Shown in pieces: positions 10,777 to 22,592 of a stretch of 64,000 bases of DNA. Position numbers and translations under genes: made by a program. The number at the start of each line of letters is the position of its first letter. The stretch's first letter is position 1. The stretch is from Entoloma clypeatum. Its lineage: Eukaryota; Basidiomycota; Agaricomycetes; Agaricales; Entolomataceae. The notes beneath the pieces were generated by a model. It saw only the letters and a list, made by a program, of their open reading frames with translations, searched no databases and was not told the DNA's origin. The stretch spans positions 5,518,001 through 5,582,000 of the forward strand of contig OY751486.1 of NCBI GenBank assembly GCA_963565915.1. Direction: 5' to 3'.

Positions 10777-12344
10777 CTAACTCGAGTGTTCGTACCCTTG
10801 AAGCAGTAAACCCTGAAGGCGAGCCCCCAGATCTACATGGGAATCTTCCTGTGCTGAATGGTCCTCGACGACGATGCGAAGATATAGCAGTGGACGGATG
10901 GATGGAGGAACCTGATTGGGTATCCTTGAAGTGACCAGGTCCAACAGCGCTGCCGAGGAGAGTGATTTCGTCGTCCATGTCTGAGGATGAATGGAAAAGC
11001 GCTCGAGTTTGGGAGCGAGGACTTCGCCTTCGTTCTTCACTGTCAGCGCGATCAGAAGGGGATCAAAGCTCTCGGCACTTTTAGCTTGGAGAGAGACGAG
11101 AGAAGGCATATGAGGGAACCACTTCGTGAGTTCCAGCAGATTGCCCTGGAAAGTCAGGGTATGGAGCAGCCGTATCTGTTGGCAGAAATGTTCCGGCTGC
11201 GCCCACAAGAAACCCGGGGTGGTGTTGAAGTCTAGACTCGTGAGTGCTGGAAATCGGAACCCGTTGAACAGAGCCAAAGACGATCCGTGGTATAGGGATA
11301 TTTTCAATGAGGTAAGGCGAGTAAGTGCCACGTCGACGGTGGGAAGTGGCCCATTATCAAAACAGTTGACGCTGAACGTACCCTCTTCGAGAATGACACA
11401 TGCTGCCAACACATACTACCTCTGATAAGGCCGACTTCGAGGGATGTTAGGGAGCCCCAATCGAATAACGATTCACCGCCGTCCTCCCAATCTGGGAAGG
11501 AGATCAATGCCTTCGCTTTGTGGAGATTTTTGGCAAAACAGTAGCTCGTGCAACTCATGTAATCTTCCCACGCCGGGCGACGACTTCAAGGCGGAGTCAG
11601 CCCAAATCGCTGTATCACGAAGGAAATTATAAAGCGTATCCGGGTGCTCCAGCACGACGTCCAGCTCTCGTAATCGTTCAAAATACGGGTCTATGGCCTC
11701 CGAGAAATCCCTGGTTCCGCCGGGCAGAGAAGCACAGAAGCGCAAGGACAATGGTTCATCCTCTCCACTGCGTGCAAACCAATTGGAAGCTAGCTGCGAG
11801 CATTTCAACAGGGCTTGTCTGGACCCTGGGAAGAGGAAGGCATCCAGATAATCTAAATCGAGCGAAAGAGATGTCCACAACTTGGGAGTGCTCAGAACGA
11901 CACGCCGCCATAGCGAGCAGACCTGTGCAAGTGACAACGGCGACCTCCGGGGGGATGCAACGCAATCTTCCAGTTTTTGCGGCAAACTGAATAAGAAGAT
12001 CTCCCGAAGAATCTCAACTGGGACGCGTCGAGCTGGAGACAAAATCCCTCTGCAGTGATCGGCCAGTCTTTCGTACCTGACCCGCTTTTCGTTGAATCCG
12101 CTGATGATGGAGTTTAGGCGGGCGACTTCCGCCTTGAATGGTCGGACGGTGTCTTCAATGTCTGCAAGGTGGGCTAACTGGATCGCGAGGATGGCTTTTA
12201 CTCCCGGACGCTGCACGCCCAAGGGGCAGCCACCGCCCGCGGACAAGCTGGGGAATCCCCCCCCGAAAAGAGACCCTCAGTCCCCTTCTACTCCAGCATG
12301 ACTTACACGAGACTCACCACGTTGAAAGCGTCGTTGGAATCCAT
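10777..12344 (-). pseudogene. F-box protein gene, frame-disrupted
   Basis: Predicted exon 1 is 12344-12318 (nine codons, MDSNDAFNV) with a GTGAGT donor. A 107-bp intron ends in CAG at 12211 and restores the frame of exon 2. Exon 2 carries a coiled N-terminal stretch and the Agaricomycete F-box (RRVPVEILREIFLFSLP, then CSLWRRVVLSTPKLW). F-box proteins recruit substrates to SCF ubiquitin ligases. The LRR-like C-terminal half (SLTSLEV, ALTRLTSL) aligns with the F-box gene at 33361-34786. Between about 11560 and 11412 the coding sense moves to another frame and back, with stops at 11473 and just upstream of 11412. I found no intron that repairs this and about 50 residues seem missing compared with the paralogue. 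Either decayed or wrongly sequenced. Confidence 0.75.
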
Positions 12345-13304
12345 GTTGAACTTGAGCCTAATCAAAAATACCGATGAACCAAGCCGCCGTTCAGCGCTCA
12401 ACTAGCAGAAACGTGTGACTGAAATGACGCAGAGAGTCAGCTTCAAAACACGTCGAGGAAATAAGTGACACGCACACCGACAGTATCGACTTTGACCGTG
12501 TCAACCTGTGGGTCAACTTAACGTTGGAAAGCTTACATTGCAACATTTTTGATCGCCGGTCACATGAGAAATTGAACTGCCGTTTTGGGTGTGGTTCCGC
12601 ACCGACCGCATGAGACAACCCATTAGTTCGTTTGTATGAGAAGGCGATTGTGGCAGTTGAACTTTCCTTTCATCCAGGGATGGACAGTGTTTCAAGATAT
12701 CTCGACGGATGGACACGTCAAGGATGTTGAACAACGAACACTGCAAACCCCACATAATCCTCACTCATCCACAGTCAAAATGCTGGAGGTGATGTACGTA
12801 AATGTCAGCTAGTACCTCGTGAAGCCAATTGAGGGCTGAGTAGAACAGGAGTGCCTGACCGATCAACTAGAATAAACATCTTGCCTTCAATACAGTACTA
12901 TACTTGCATCGAGGATTTGAGTAGTTTTGAATTGGAGAAGATGTATTTGCAGACTAAAAGAAGGAACAATCGTACAATAAGAACTCTCTATGTCATCGAC
13001 CAAGTGGACAATCGAACGGATGAAAAGGAAGAGATTAGAGGAAAGGAGCGGCGAAGAAAGAGTGACTTAAAGTTGGCTCGAAGGGGTGGCTGAAGTTGGC
13101 TTCATATAAGAGGGCGACGAAGGGAAGGATTTGGATGATGGGAACTCTTTACAGAAAAGAAATGGGACTTTTAACGAGAGGCGCTGACCCCAGGCTGGCG
13201 GAATGATTGACCACGGGTGGAGTAAATGAGCGGTGAGGGTTGGTCAAAAGGAATGACGGGGGCTGCCTCGTGATTGGATAAAAGCTTGATGCGCAGGGAT
13301 GATG
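12345..13304. other. intergenic region
   Basis: No supported gene. Weak similarity of 13090-13170 to the reverse complement of the region just outside the right-hand segmental copy (31100-31140), e.g. a shared GAAGTTGGCTTCA word, suggests the inverted duplication once extended further out. Confidence 0.45.
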
Positions 13305-13582
13305 CTCAGTAAAAAGGCCGGGTAGGCAAAATTTGGGCAAAATGCAGGTGAGAAGGTTTTGATGCATGTAAATTTTCGAAAAACAGCAGAATCCGCACAG
13401 ATCTGCACTCACATGACAATTTACCTGCAATTTGCCCACTGTCATGAGGACATGCATTGATGACAACAGTGGGCAAATTGCAGGTAATTGTCATGTAAAT
13501 TTTCGAAAAAGCGCTGAATCCGCACGAATCTGCACATCCTGACATTCACACGACACATTGCCTACACGGCCTTTTTACTGAG
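13305..13582. mobile_element. MITE-like element with 23-bp TIRs
   Basis: 278 bp. The left end (13305-13327) and the reverse complement of the right end (13560-13582) share 22 of 23 bases, beginning CTCAGTAAAAAGGCCG. A 7-bp duplication GATGATG lies directly outside both ends (13298-13304, 13583-13589). The interior holds a second long inverted repeat (about 13411-13442 against 13467-13496) flanked by direct repeats of a TAAATTTTCGAAAAA-containing word. It has no coding capacity. The superfamily is unassigned: 7 bp is close to the 8-bp duplication of hAT elements but does not match it. Confidence 0.85.
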
Positions 13583-14167
13583 GATGATGCGTAAACCCTT
13601 GAATTCACAAGATACCGACGATCAGTTGCGATCCCACTGTACCTGGTCAGAGGTAGGTTGAGCACCCAATGTGCGCAGGAGTATGCCCCTCCCACACACA
13701 CGAGTCTACCTCGTCATTCCAGTAGCAGAAACCACTTCACGACGGCACGAGTTCGGCCGCAGGCTACGTTCGTGGAGACGGGGAATCGCAGAGGGTTGAG
13801 GAATTCGGAGATCGGTGTAAATCCACCAGGAAATGAGCAACCAAGCTTGGTTTGTGGCGGACGTTCGGGGAAATGAGCGACAAGAGTTGGACACTTTGAA
13901 CACCAGACTGCGCTTCCATATGCATGGCCGTTGGCTTCACAAGACACCGCCGATCAGTTGCGAACCCGCTGTATCCGGTTAAAGGTAGGTTGAGCACCCA
14001 ATGTACGCAAGAGTATGCCCCTCCTGCGCACACGAGTCTACCTCATCATTCCGGTAGCAGGAACCACTTCACGGACGGCAGCATTGCTTATCCAAGGTTA
14101 AGAATAGCGTAGGGTTGAGTAGATAGAGGCGCGTGGCGGATAAAGAGCGACGATGATCGGCCGAATA

Positions 14168-14242
14168 GTACCGTGGTTGAAGAGGACGGAGAGTACCGTG
14201 GTTGAAGAGGACGGAGAGTACCGTGGTTGAAGAGGACGGAGA
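14168..14242. repeat. three tandem 25-bp units
   Basis: Three exact copies of a 25-bp unit starting GTACCGTGGTTGAAG. The equivalent place in the right arm (around 30420-30450) has one degenerate unit, so the array expanded after the arms separated. Confidence 0.95.
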
Positions 14243-15357
14243 GGCGCGTGGCAGACGTCTGAATGCGAGTCGATCAACTCTGATAAGTTGCACAAGGCTC
14301 TGACCACTATCGTGCCGCAAAAAGAATCGCCGAAAGGATGGAACTGTAGCCAGTTAGTAAAAGTCCCGAAGACGACGCATGACACGAACCTGCTTCGCAG
14401 GTCAAAAGACTTCCATTGTGCCGCTTGCGACATCGGAAAATCACAAACGGGAGCCAAAGGAGCCACCAGGACCAAAGAGAACCGCCACGACGATGTCGCT
14501 GAGCCGGCGGGACTGAATTCGACGCACATGAAACGGCCGCTTGCGGCGGGTCAAAAAAGAAAGCAAAAGAGAAAATAAGAAAGGGAGAAAACAAGACAAT
14601 GAAAGCAAATGCAGAGAACACGTCCGGGTCCCCCAGCTCCATCCACACCCCCCACCCCAGCACGCCATCCACCAACGCAGAGAAGCACGCTGTCCCTTCA
14701 TTTAGAATCCCTGCGGGAAGCAGAAGGCCTTCCCTAGCTATAAGCCTATCAGAGACTGGTGTGAATGACGTAGCAGTCGGACACTCACATATGAATCGGA
14801 CGTCCAGTGCCATACACTCCCATACCACTACGCCATACGCCACCACGGGCCATCGAACGGCGAGTCGTGGCCCTCGTATCCCTACTGAGCAGATGGTTTA
14901 GAGATGCAAGGAGAGAAATAAAATGAGCGAGCCTACCGTGTACAACGGAACCGAAAGTTACAAACCCATCTCGACGGGGGAGCGACCTGGGAGGCCTCGC
15001 GGCCACTTGACAGATATGGAAAATCAGAAAGTGCCAAGGATGGGAAGCGTAGATAACTTACGCTGATCGCCCTCACCCGTCACATCCACCTTCGCGGCGG
15101 AGCGGCCTGTCGAGACCTTTGAGTGTCTCCTGATAACAATGAGAAACAGAAGCCCAAAAAGAACGCTGGGGGACTGACGATGGCCGCCCTCAGCCCAGCC
15201 CCATCCACCCTGGACATTACCAGGAGCGGGAATGCCTGCGGCATGCCTCATCTATAGGAACATTGGGCATCAGCAAAGGCGAGGTGACGAAAGTCGCCAT
15301 GGAATTCACTGGACATGTCCTGCAGGACCGTCTCCATCTCTCTTCCTCCCTTCCGAT

Positions 15358-15424
15358 AGCCCCCCACCCCTCCTCCTCCCCTTCCCTTCCCTTCCTCCCT
15401 TCCCCCTCCCTCCCCATCCCCCCA
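15358..15424. repeat. polypyrimidine tract
   Basis: About 65 bp of almost pure C/T on the plus strand ending CCCCCCACAG, mirrored as a polypurine tract near 29240-29302 in the right arm. It could be the 3' end of an intron, since ACAG is followed by an open stretch and a GTAAGG donor at 15484. No protein family was recognised. Confidence 0.6.
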
Positions 15425-15849
15425 CAGGCTTCATGGCTACTATCGTCGCCGGAGAAGTCGACATCTTCCAGTACACCTCCATGGTAAGGGCGTTCTGTAA
15501 CAACCACCGTGAGCGTGCTCAAAGAGCGATACAATGAATGACTTAGCTTGTCTACGCCTAGTGAGGACGACACTTCTTCGAGAGCCACAGTCGAGGAATA
15601 ACATCAAAGGCGATCTGTACCAAAAAGTGGGGGAGGGAGGGCGCTCAACACTGTCAGCGGCGATGAGAAGGAGAGGGCGAGGAAGGAGATGGAGATTTGG
15701 CGTCAGCCCACTCTACTTATACATTGGCCGGCTTCGCCCGTGCTGGGAATGTCTCAGGTGGGGGGGACATCGTGAAATGGTGGTGAAGTCACGCCAAATG
15801 GGTGATTTCGAGAGGGTATCACATTTAGCACCATCGACTCCTCGGACAT

Positions 15850-16588
15850 ATGGAATTCGGTAATATTGATATCGGAAAGTTCGTCCCCAGCTATCGACGT
15901 GTCCCTGCTCACATCAGAGACGGTCTATTCGAGTAGATCAAAAGGCTCACCTCAACCTGAATTCCCCCATGGCCACCTAGAACATTGACTACTTCCCTCC
16001 ACATGTTTGACACCGTCTGTTCGGGAATGTGGTTATGAGTAGTCTTTCTCGTCGAAAATTTCCGGGACACACTCGTTGGGGTTTTGAGCCAGCTTCTGTG
16101 TTAGTGCATGTAGCTTTAAAATTGTACTCTGAAAAACGGGAGTATACTTACCTAGTAATGAGCCCAAGTGTTTGAATCCGGGTCGGAAGCGATGGGGAAC
16201 AACGTGTTTTGATAATTTGCCGCTTGAAAACTACATTGCTACGCATAGCCGTCGTCGAAGATGACGATACAAGTTTGCGGTAATGACTTGATCAAGTATT
16301 GCCGACACGCACAAACATGTCAGGATTTCCATGCTTACGTCACGATCACTTTCCTCATCCCTCGTCACTGTACTGTACTCGTTTGTTAATACGTAGATCT
16401 CTATCTCAATATCGCCGGTTCTCCGTATCCTGACACAAGACCTCAACAGCTCGACGTCTAATCCACGACCACAGGACCTGTTTCAAGAGACATCAAAGCT
16501 CTTGAAATGGTTTGTCCGACTCCACCTGGGCAAAGACTAACCAATAACCACAAAACTCAGTCTTCCCCTGTCCACTCTGACTCATAAC
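15850..16588. other. intergenic region inside the inverted arms
   Basis: No recognised gene. On the minus strand a donor (GTAAGT near 16153) and an acceptor (ACACAG near 16095) frame short open stretches, but the joined peptide is not identifiable. Confidence 0.4.
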
Positions 16589-16933
16589 ATGCCCTTGCAA
16601 TCTAACCGCAAGATTTTCAGCTCAAGCTTACCGCATGATCTAGACGATTGCCAACCCTCGAAGCACATGGCGCCTCTGCAAGTCAGCCACGTTTGTTCCT
16701 CGTTGCGGGAGATTGTCCTCAGCACCCCTGAGTTGTGGACTTCCTTTGCCTTCACGGCGAGATATACTCCAGCTCAGACACCTGGGAGCCTTGGAGAGCC
16801 CGAGAGCTATTCAGATGTGGTTGGGCATTGGTTCGCGCGAGCCGGACAGCATCGAGCCCTCTCGTTGAAATATGATGGTACCGCCTTCTTGGACAATCAT
16901 GACCCCCTCACCTTGATCGACTCCGAGAGCTGA
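16589..16933 (+). pseudogene. F-box protein fragment
   Basis: 114 codons matching the region just after the F-box core in the paralogue at 10777-12344. Shared words are IFSSSLP/IFLFSLP, QVSHVCSSLREIVLSTPELW against QVCSLWRRVVLSTPKLW, and GHWFARAG followed by ALSLKY. The F-box N-terminus is missing, the frame stops at 16933, and the downstream LRR-like part is absent because the neighbouring sequence belongs to a convergent minus-strand gene. A truncated, decaying copy. Confidence 0.75.
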
Positions 16934-17066
16934 AGGTCGCGCTGCACAAATCGGATCAATTCTATGCCCTCTTTGCCAAGACGTCCGATTCCAGCGCCAC
17001 ACAACGTGACAGATGTAACATAGCGGGGAGAAGCAAAGTACGAGAGCAAAGGAAGAACGGGACGAT

Positions 17067-17537
17067 CTAGAGGTTTGTCGCCGAACTGGAAGAATCGACC
17101 ACTTTCCCAACAACCTTATATCGTTTTCGCCCTCGTCAGCTGGTGAAATGGGTCGCTGGCAGGAATGAACTGACGTGAAAAAGGAATACCAATCGTCCAG
17201 CACCTTCCTATCCTTCTCATCGAGATCGCTGTAATCTGCAATAGCATGCTCTGGCTTCAGACTCGACATCCCAAGACCCTTCGAGGCATCCTTCCCGGAA
17301 AATACACCATACGACTTCCCGGGACCGTAAACATCGCGTTTATGGGTGACGTCGAAGATGGTTCCTGTCAGGACAAAGACAGAATCAGCAACTCGTCACA
17401 CCTCAGGCTATCGTTTGCGAACCCTTGATAGCAACGTAGATGGGCAAATCTGGGTTGGATCCATCGTACTTTCGCAGCTCCTCAGCTGTGTAACGATGCT
17501 CCTTCGGGGAGTTGAAATCCTCTGTGGGGGTCTGCAT
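17067..17537 (-). CDS. MAPR/Dap1-like cytochrome b5-family haem-binding protein
   Basis: Reading minus from the ATG at 17537: exon A 17537-17423 (MQTPTEDF to YVAIKG), a 58-bp intron, exon B 17364-17175, then a last block at 17126-17067. Exon A has the domain start (YTAEELRKYDG then PIYVAIKG). Exon B has the core GTIFDVTHKRDVYGPGKSYG with FSGKDASKGLGM, then DEKDRKVLDDWYSFF. The last block encodes KRYKVVGKVV and ends SATNL. This is the order of membrane-associated progesterone receptor/Dap1 proteins, which bind haem and regulate sterol-synthesis P450s. An upstream exon with a membrane anchor is expected but was not resolved. The last acceptor, where frame demands it, reads CG instead of AG, so the final exon may be missed or the gene damaged. 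Confidence 0.85.
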
Positions 17538-18265
17538 GATGTTTTTCTGGGGCCTTTGGCTGTTCACTTGCGGTAGTTGCTGTCGGGTTGTCGAAGGGGA
17601 GATGAAATGGCGGTAAAGGGGGGTCCAGTCAGTTCAAGCATCATCGGCAACTGCCGTGATGACGCCACTTGGGCATTACCAATCTCCCAGAAAAACATAA
17701 GAAGTATCGGATCCACCAAAACGATTTCTGCCTCGATCCGAGGATTGCGCATGATTAGGAGGCTGCTGGGAATCGTGGACACGTTCAGTTGGCAAAAACA
17801 ATGGCGATCGGATTGGATATCGGCTGCTCTTGAACCGCCTTGGGTTGTTACTCCGCGACCAGGACCTCAAGGAAACGCGTCGTTCATGCTGATCCATAAC
17901 GCAGGGCGATACGTATATGTACGAATGAAGTCTATTATGAATGTAAGATATTATGGTCGCCGGCTTTCCAGCCGTGACTGGCAATCATCACTTATACGAA
18001 GACTACGGTCTCTTCGCGCGGATCTCGCTTCGGATTGCCAATTTTTGGAGCTCAGCGGGATGCATGCATGGCACAAGCAGAATTGGAGTAAAGGTATGTG
18101 GCGGATGAGGTCGGTGGTGTCCTGACACAACATCTTCGTAGGCGAAGGATTCCCGGAAGAGCCCAATGATGTAAGAGCGGGAAGATAAATGAAGGGGTAT
18201 AGACACATCGGGATGAGGTATGCACGGTCACTTGTATGTACGATCGTTGATAGATACAGCGTCTT
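17538..18265. other. upstream region of the MAPR gene
   Basis: Contains a 182-codon plus-strand frame (17577-18125) and overlapping minus frames without recognisable domains. A minus-strand stretch near 17752-17680 with hydrophobic residues (DPILLMFFWEIG) could be an upstream membrane-anchor exon of the MAPR gene, but the frame does not join cleanly. Confidence 0.4.
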
Positions 18266-18393
18266 GCATATTGTTTTGCGCGACAAAACAGCTGTGTGGT
18301 CGTGTTAGGTCGTTAGGTCAAAGCGAATGCAAAGCGAATGACAGCGGCGCGGCAACAGCTGTTTGGAAAATTTGGTCGTGCAAAACAATATGC
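18266..18393. repeat. short inverted-repeat element
   Basis: 128 bp. The left end GCATATTGTTTTGC is the reverse complement of the right end GCAAAACAATATGC, and an inner pair ACAGCTGT adds symmetry. No clear target duplication. May be a small MITE or a simple hairpin. Confidence 0.55.
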
Positions 18394-18459
18394 GAGAGAG
18401 CGGAACCGCTTTGTTGACTTCTATTTGTTTCTGCCGTGCACATCTAACAATCCGTCCTA

Positions 18460-19654
18460 ATGCGGATGCAATTTAACAGAAATCCCCCACATTTGCCTCC
18501 ACCCACCTTTGAGTACCACCCACATCCCCCAGCCGGTTCCCCGTTCTTCACAGACACACATCCCTATCGCGATATAGTACCACTCTCTGCTCATCCGGCC
18601 CCTGCTTTTCCCCCCAGAAACCGTCCAATCCGTGTCGCCACTACGTCAGTACGCTTTGCCCCCCCCCCTAGAACATATCTGAGAACTCACCAAATAAACA
18701 GCCCCGGAGACCACAAAAACATCAATTTCCACCCGAATGATGATGTTTAGCAACCCCGGAATCCCCCCTACTCGCCAGGATCGGCCAGAACCACCCACCG
18801 CCCCCGTCTCCCTTCCCGTTTTCGACCTCTCCCAAATCGCGCCCCAGGACCCATCTGACACCCTCCATACACCCCATGTGGGTGGAAATCGCGAAAAATA
18901 TCCTCTCTTTGCGACCCAGAGTCCTCTGGGCTTGGCTATGAGCACCCACTCCCCTCCCCACCTCACACCCAACATCCAAATTCCTCCCCAGACCACTCGC
19001 GAGGCCTATGACAGTCGCAATGTCCCGCAAATGGGTGGGAATATACAAAACGGACGATCCGGCGTCGTTCCGGACCCTGAAATGGCGTTGACACCAACAC
19101 GCCCCACCTCTCCGCCACGCCATGCTCGGCGACTGTACCACTCGATCCCGTTGCCCGAATTCGATGACGAGGAACCACCGTTCTGGCCCCAGCCAACTCC
19201 TAACACCCCGTCAAGTCCCCTCTGGTCTCCCACTCCTACTATGTGGTCATGGTTGCCACCGCCACCGACAGGGAGGTCGTGGTACCCCTCAACTGGCGAC
19301 GACGACGAAAGCCCCAACAGCCCTCTCCAGACCAGTGCGCTCGGACTCTGCCCAGAGTCCGTCCGCCTTCATCCCATTGTCAGACGCGCCCTCTTCGATC
19401 CGTTCTTCACTTCCAAACACCTGGACGCCGATCCAAGTGTCGCCCGGCGCCTCTGGGACTCTGCTGCGGATTTTGGCGTGCGGCAGTTGTCTATCTGGTT
19501 TCTGGGGTGTGGGGCGCTCATTGACGTGGAGCCGTCGGTGAGGAGCGGGGGCATCGTGCGTGTCGGCGATGTCCTCCGTGCGCTCAGGACTGCGCCGGAG
19601 AATAGGGATGAGGACGGGGCGCAGGCGGGGGTGTTTTTCAAGGGAGTTTATTAG
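18460..19654 (+). CDS. DUF6699-like protein (paralogue A)
   Basis: The large exon is open as 305 codons from the ATG at 18737 to 19654. It is Pro/Ser-rich, with the family blocks LYHSIPLPEFDDEE, SVRLHPIVRRALFDP and, near the C-terminus, LIDVEPSVRSGG followed by VRVGDVLRALR. An upstream exon starting MRMQFN (18460) aligns with the upstream exon of the mirrored paralogue at 24053-25104. Both have a conserved intron beginning GTCAGTA and ending at an ACAG/CCAG acceptor (57 bp here at 18645-18701, 56 bp in B). With that intron the frame joins in B but not in A. A may use another acceptor (for example one ending at 18709), start at 18737, or carry an indel. Function unknown. Confidence 0.65.
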
Positions 19655-21842
19655 CGGAGCTGGGGGAGGACCCTTGTTTTCGAAGATGTTCCATCTGTTC
19701 TGGCTTTGATTTCGTGAGTCCTTCTTTGTCATTGACTTCGGTGGGCCTAGAGCTCTGATGGACGACTTTGAGCAGTTTTGCTTAGAATGCCCTTGTTATA
19801 AGTATTTGCGACTCTTCAGTTTACCAAATGAAATGAAAACGCACCTCTACATGAAGGGTGTCCGCATAACTTCTGGTGGGCGACGCCAGCATGAATGGAA
19901 CCGAAATAGAGACCAAATGCCGGACGTAGAGATGAGGATTTTGAGAAAAAAGTGTGAATGATCAAGCGATATCATGGTAGGGCTCTGCAGGAAAGCGTTC
20001 GGCGTGTCCATTGACAACGTCGATGATGATGTTGATGTGGTCAACTTCTCCAAGAACGTGGGCGAGTTTGTTGATGATTTTCCCACGAAAACGCCAAATT
20101 TAAAAAATTTACAATTTGAATCGAGGAGAGCATTCGTCGCAACTCGCCACCGCTGCGCCAGGATGTCAACGCTTCAGCTCTACGAGTGAGCCTCGTTGAG
20201 ACATTCCAGAAACCGAGAACCGTCTATTATATTAGCGGCTTCTGGGTGTATCTGAGATTGCCATCAACTGAGTTCAGACGGAGCTGTAAATTCGTTGATC
20301 TTGCTAACTTTGTTGAAAATTACTCCTTGTTTCCCAATGGCTGTCCCTTGAATCCCCCGGTCGGTTTCCCGCGAGCTGGGCGATCGATTGCCGTTGAAAA
20401 ACTACACTTTACAGGCTTGGAAATTTAAAACCCTCCAGATCCATCACTCTTTCTGCACAGATGAATACTGAAAATTTTCTTTCCGTTTTCTCAAGGATGC
20501 GACGCTGGAATGCATCGTTTGTCCGTATTGAATGCCCCGCCGAGTGCACAGCGCAGAGATGCGGAAAATAATGCGCCCTGTCCATTCAAAGAATCTTACC
20601 ACACAGTCGCTCATCAAAGAAAGCGAACGGAAGGACAGCGGGCGGCAGCTTGACCTCTGCGGATACTGAGATTCTAGCGCCTGTTCGACGCCTCCCGTCC
20701 GACACCGTCCGGAGGTTTTCGTGTTCAGCTTATAGCGCGTGCTGGACGACTGCGAACCCTTTCGTGGAACAATGCCTTTGAAACTTGTCATCCAGGTGTG
20801 TTATCGATGTCATAAATCGATATAAATGGTCTTCACGCGCAGGGGTTCAGGCTAGCCACTGCTCTTGCTCTCATATCGTCCTGTTTTTGTTCCGAAGACA
20901 TGGTCGCCTCAAGAACAACCCGCGTTATCCCCGATGTTTCCGTCTTGAAGTACAACTGCATCACCGCCGTTGCTAATAGTAATTCTCTGGATGACTTTGA
21001 CCTTGACCCCCATATTCGCTCTTTACAGTGCGAGGGTTTATTGGTTGTCGAAATAGTGTGTGACGTTGCCATTGGGGGACGTCAAGGCTCTAGTCACAAA
21101 ATCATAGCAAAGGTCGAGGATGAGTAGCTTATCGAATCGTTGACGTCGAGGTTTCTTGATATGGGATTACTCCATCTGTCGAAGAGCAAGCCTCGTCACC
21201 CGTCCGGAAGCTCTCGACAACATACTACGTCACCTCCAACCAGCTAGCTGTCGGCTATTGTGCGTACTTCTTTCGACTTTGCAGCCTCCGGCATCATTCC
21301 GATGACATCGCAAAAGGCCACTATTCTCATCTGGTCATGGGGTATCCGTATCACAAGCCTATTATGGATGGCATGGCAGCCTGCGGAGCTGCGGTCTGGT
21401 ACGAATGCCTCATTGTCCATGACATCCAGCTCCCAGCCTATCGGGCGGCGGAGATTCCACGACTTTATTCACACCTTCTCCGTGGAGTGCCAGAAGTGTT
21501 TCTTTTACGAACCCGGATCATCGACCATCCATTATCGAAAAGCCACCGAACGCAGAAGGCAACGATACAATCACGCCGAGCCTAAGATATGATATCCCCA
21601 TGGACTGTCGACATTGCCAGCCGTGGCGTCATAAGGTAAGAATTTATTTCTTTTCCCTCCCCCATTTACCAGCTCATCTACCATATCCACCATTAGAAAT
21701 GGCGACTTCCAACTACCTGCTCTCGAGCTCATGTCAGTACCCTATTCAATTCTTACTAGTATATCGAGGTTAACGCAGATGGCGTCGAGCAGCATCCATA
21801 CCTACCTGCTTCCAGTCCTCGGCACTATGGGCGTCGGAGTCG
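19655..21842. other. region without a supported gene
   Basis: Only frames under about 115 codons, without recognised domains. A 75-residue frame from the ATG at 20900 has a plausible start context but no known relatives. The 21700-21842 stretch may contain upstream exon(s) of the next gene. Confidence 0.45.
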
Positions 21843-22592
21843 ATGAACTCTACGTACCACTACTCACAGTTGATCTTCCCACCCTTGCACACACGTCCAT
21901 TGTACGCGACGATCCCTCTCCCCGTCGTGGACGACAGCCACATTGTCGTCGACTCGGACCAGGATTCTTTGTCATTCAATGGCATAGCTTCAACGAGCAG
22001 GAGGTCATTCACTACCTCGCTTGTACCGCCACCTTTACCACAGCACTCACCATTTTTGTCTTCACTGACTTTCCCATCGTCGCCGTTGCCGTCCCACCTT
22101 CCTTGGTCTGTATCCCCGTCGCCGGGCCCCCAGCCAACTCTACATATCCACCCCATATCTGTCCACCTCCACCCCGTCCTCGAGTCCCTTCTCTTCCCTC
22201 CACCTCGCACGCCGCCTTGTACTCTGGAATCCCTTACCGCCGAGGTGCAGAAGCGGTTTCACGAACCCGCAACCCACCCCAGTCTTCAATTCTTTTCCCT
22301 GATTTCATTACCCACGGAGCGTGAGCTCCCCGTCCGTTCATCCTCAATCGGCAACGGCAGTGTCCTGATTACACTCGGAGATGTCCTCATCGTCCTCTAT
22401 GAGCTTCAATGCAATCCGGCTGAAAACACCGAATGGGAGCGTTTCAGGCGCGGCATGTCGTCTCGACCGCTGGGTACACGCGGTCAAGGATTCTGGATAT
22501 GGTGTATTGGTGGGCGGCCCGCCGCTGGGTATCTGATGGTTCATGCAGAGGACGGGGAGACGCATCATGATAATCGTGGGCTTTGGTTCTGA
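21843..22592 (+). CDS. DUF6699-like protein (paralogue C)
   Basis: 249-residue open frame. It shares the family layout with paralogue A: RPLYATIPLP near the N-terminus, ISVHLHPVLESLLF in the middle (A: SVRLHPIVRRALF) and VLITLGDVLIVLYEL as the GDVL signature. The start is uncertain because open sequence upstream (from the ATG at 21780 in another frame) could form an earlier exon. It lies between the mirrored pair A and B, close to the centre of the inverted block. Function unknown. Confidence 0.6.
   Translation: MNSTYHYSQLIFPPLHTRPLYATIPLPVVDDSHIVVDSDQDSLSFNGIASTSRRSFTTSLVPPPLPQHSPFLSSLTFPSSPLPSHLPWSVSPSPGPQPTLHIHPISVHLHPVLESLLFPPPRTPPCTLESLTAEVQKRFHEPATHPSLQFFSLISLPTERELPVRSSSIGNGSVLITLGDVLIVLYELQCNPAENTEWERFRRGMSSRPLGTRGQGFWIWCIGGRPAAGYLMVHAEDGETHHDNRGLWF

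Larger units (their letters stand above)
13586..15849. repeat. inverted segmental duplication, left arm
   Basis: About 2.26 kb, present in reverse complement at 28811-31003 with very high identity by eye. The left arm is about 70 bp longer, mainly from a 25-bp unit present three times here (14168-14242) and once in the other copy. Each arm also contains an internal imperfect direct repeat (about 13600-13755 and 13934-14080). No TIR, LTR or transposase is visible at its ends. Several frames of 60-180 codons are conserved between the arms, but near-identity makes that uninformative about coding. Confidence 0.93.

Noticed and set aside
13706..15588. Several 60-180 codon frames conserved between both segmental arms
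   Set aside because: Conservation reflects near-identity of the recent duplication; no protein family or consistent splicing could be recognised.
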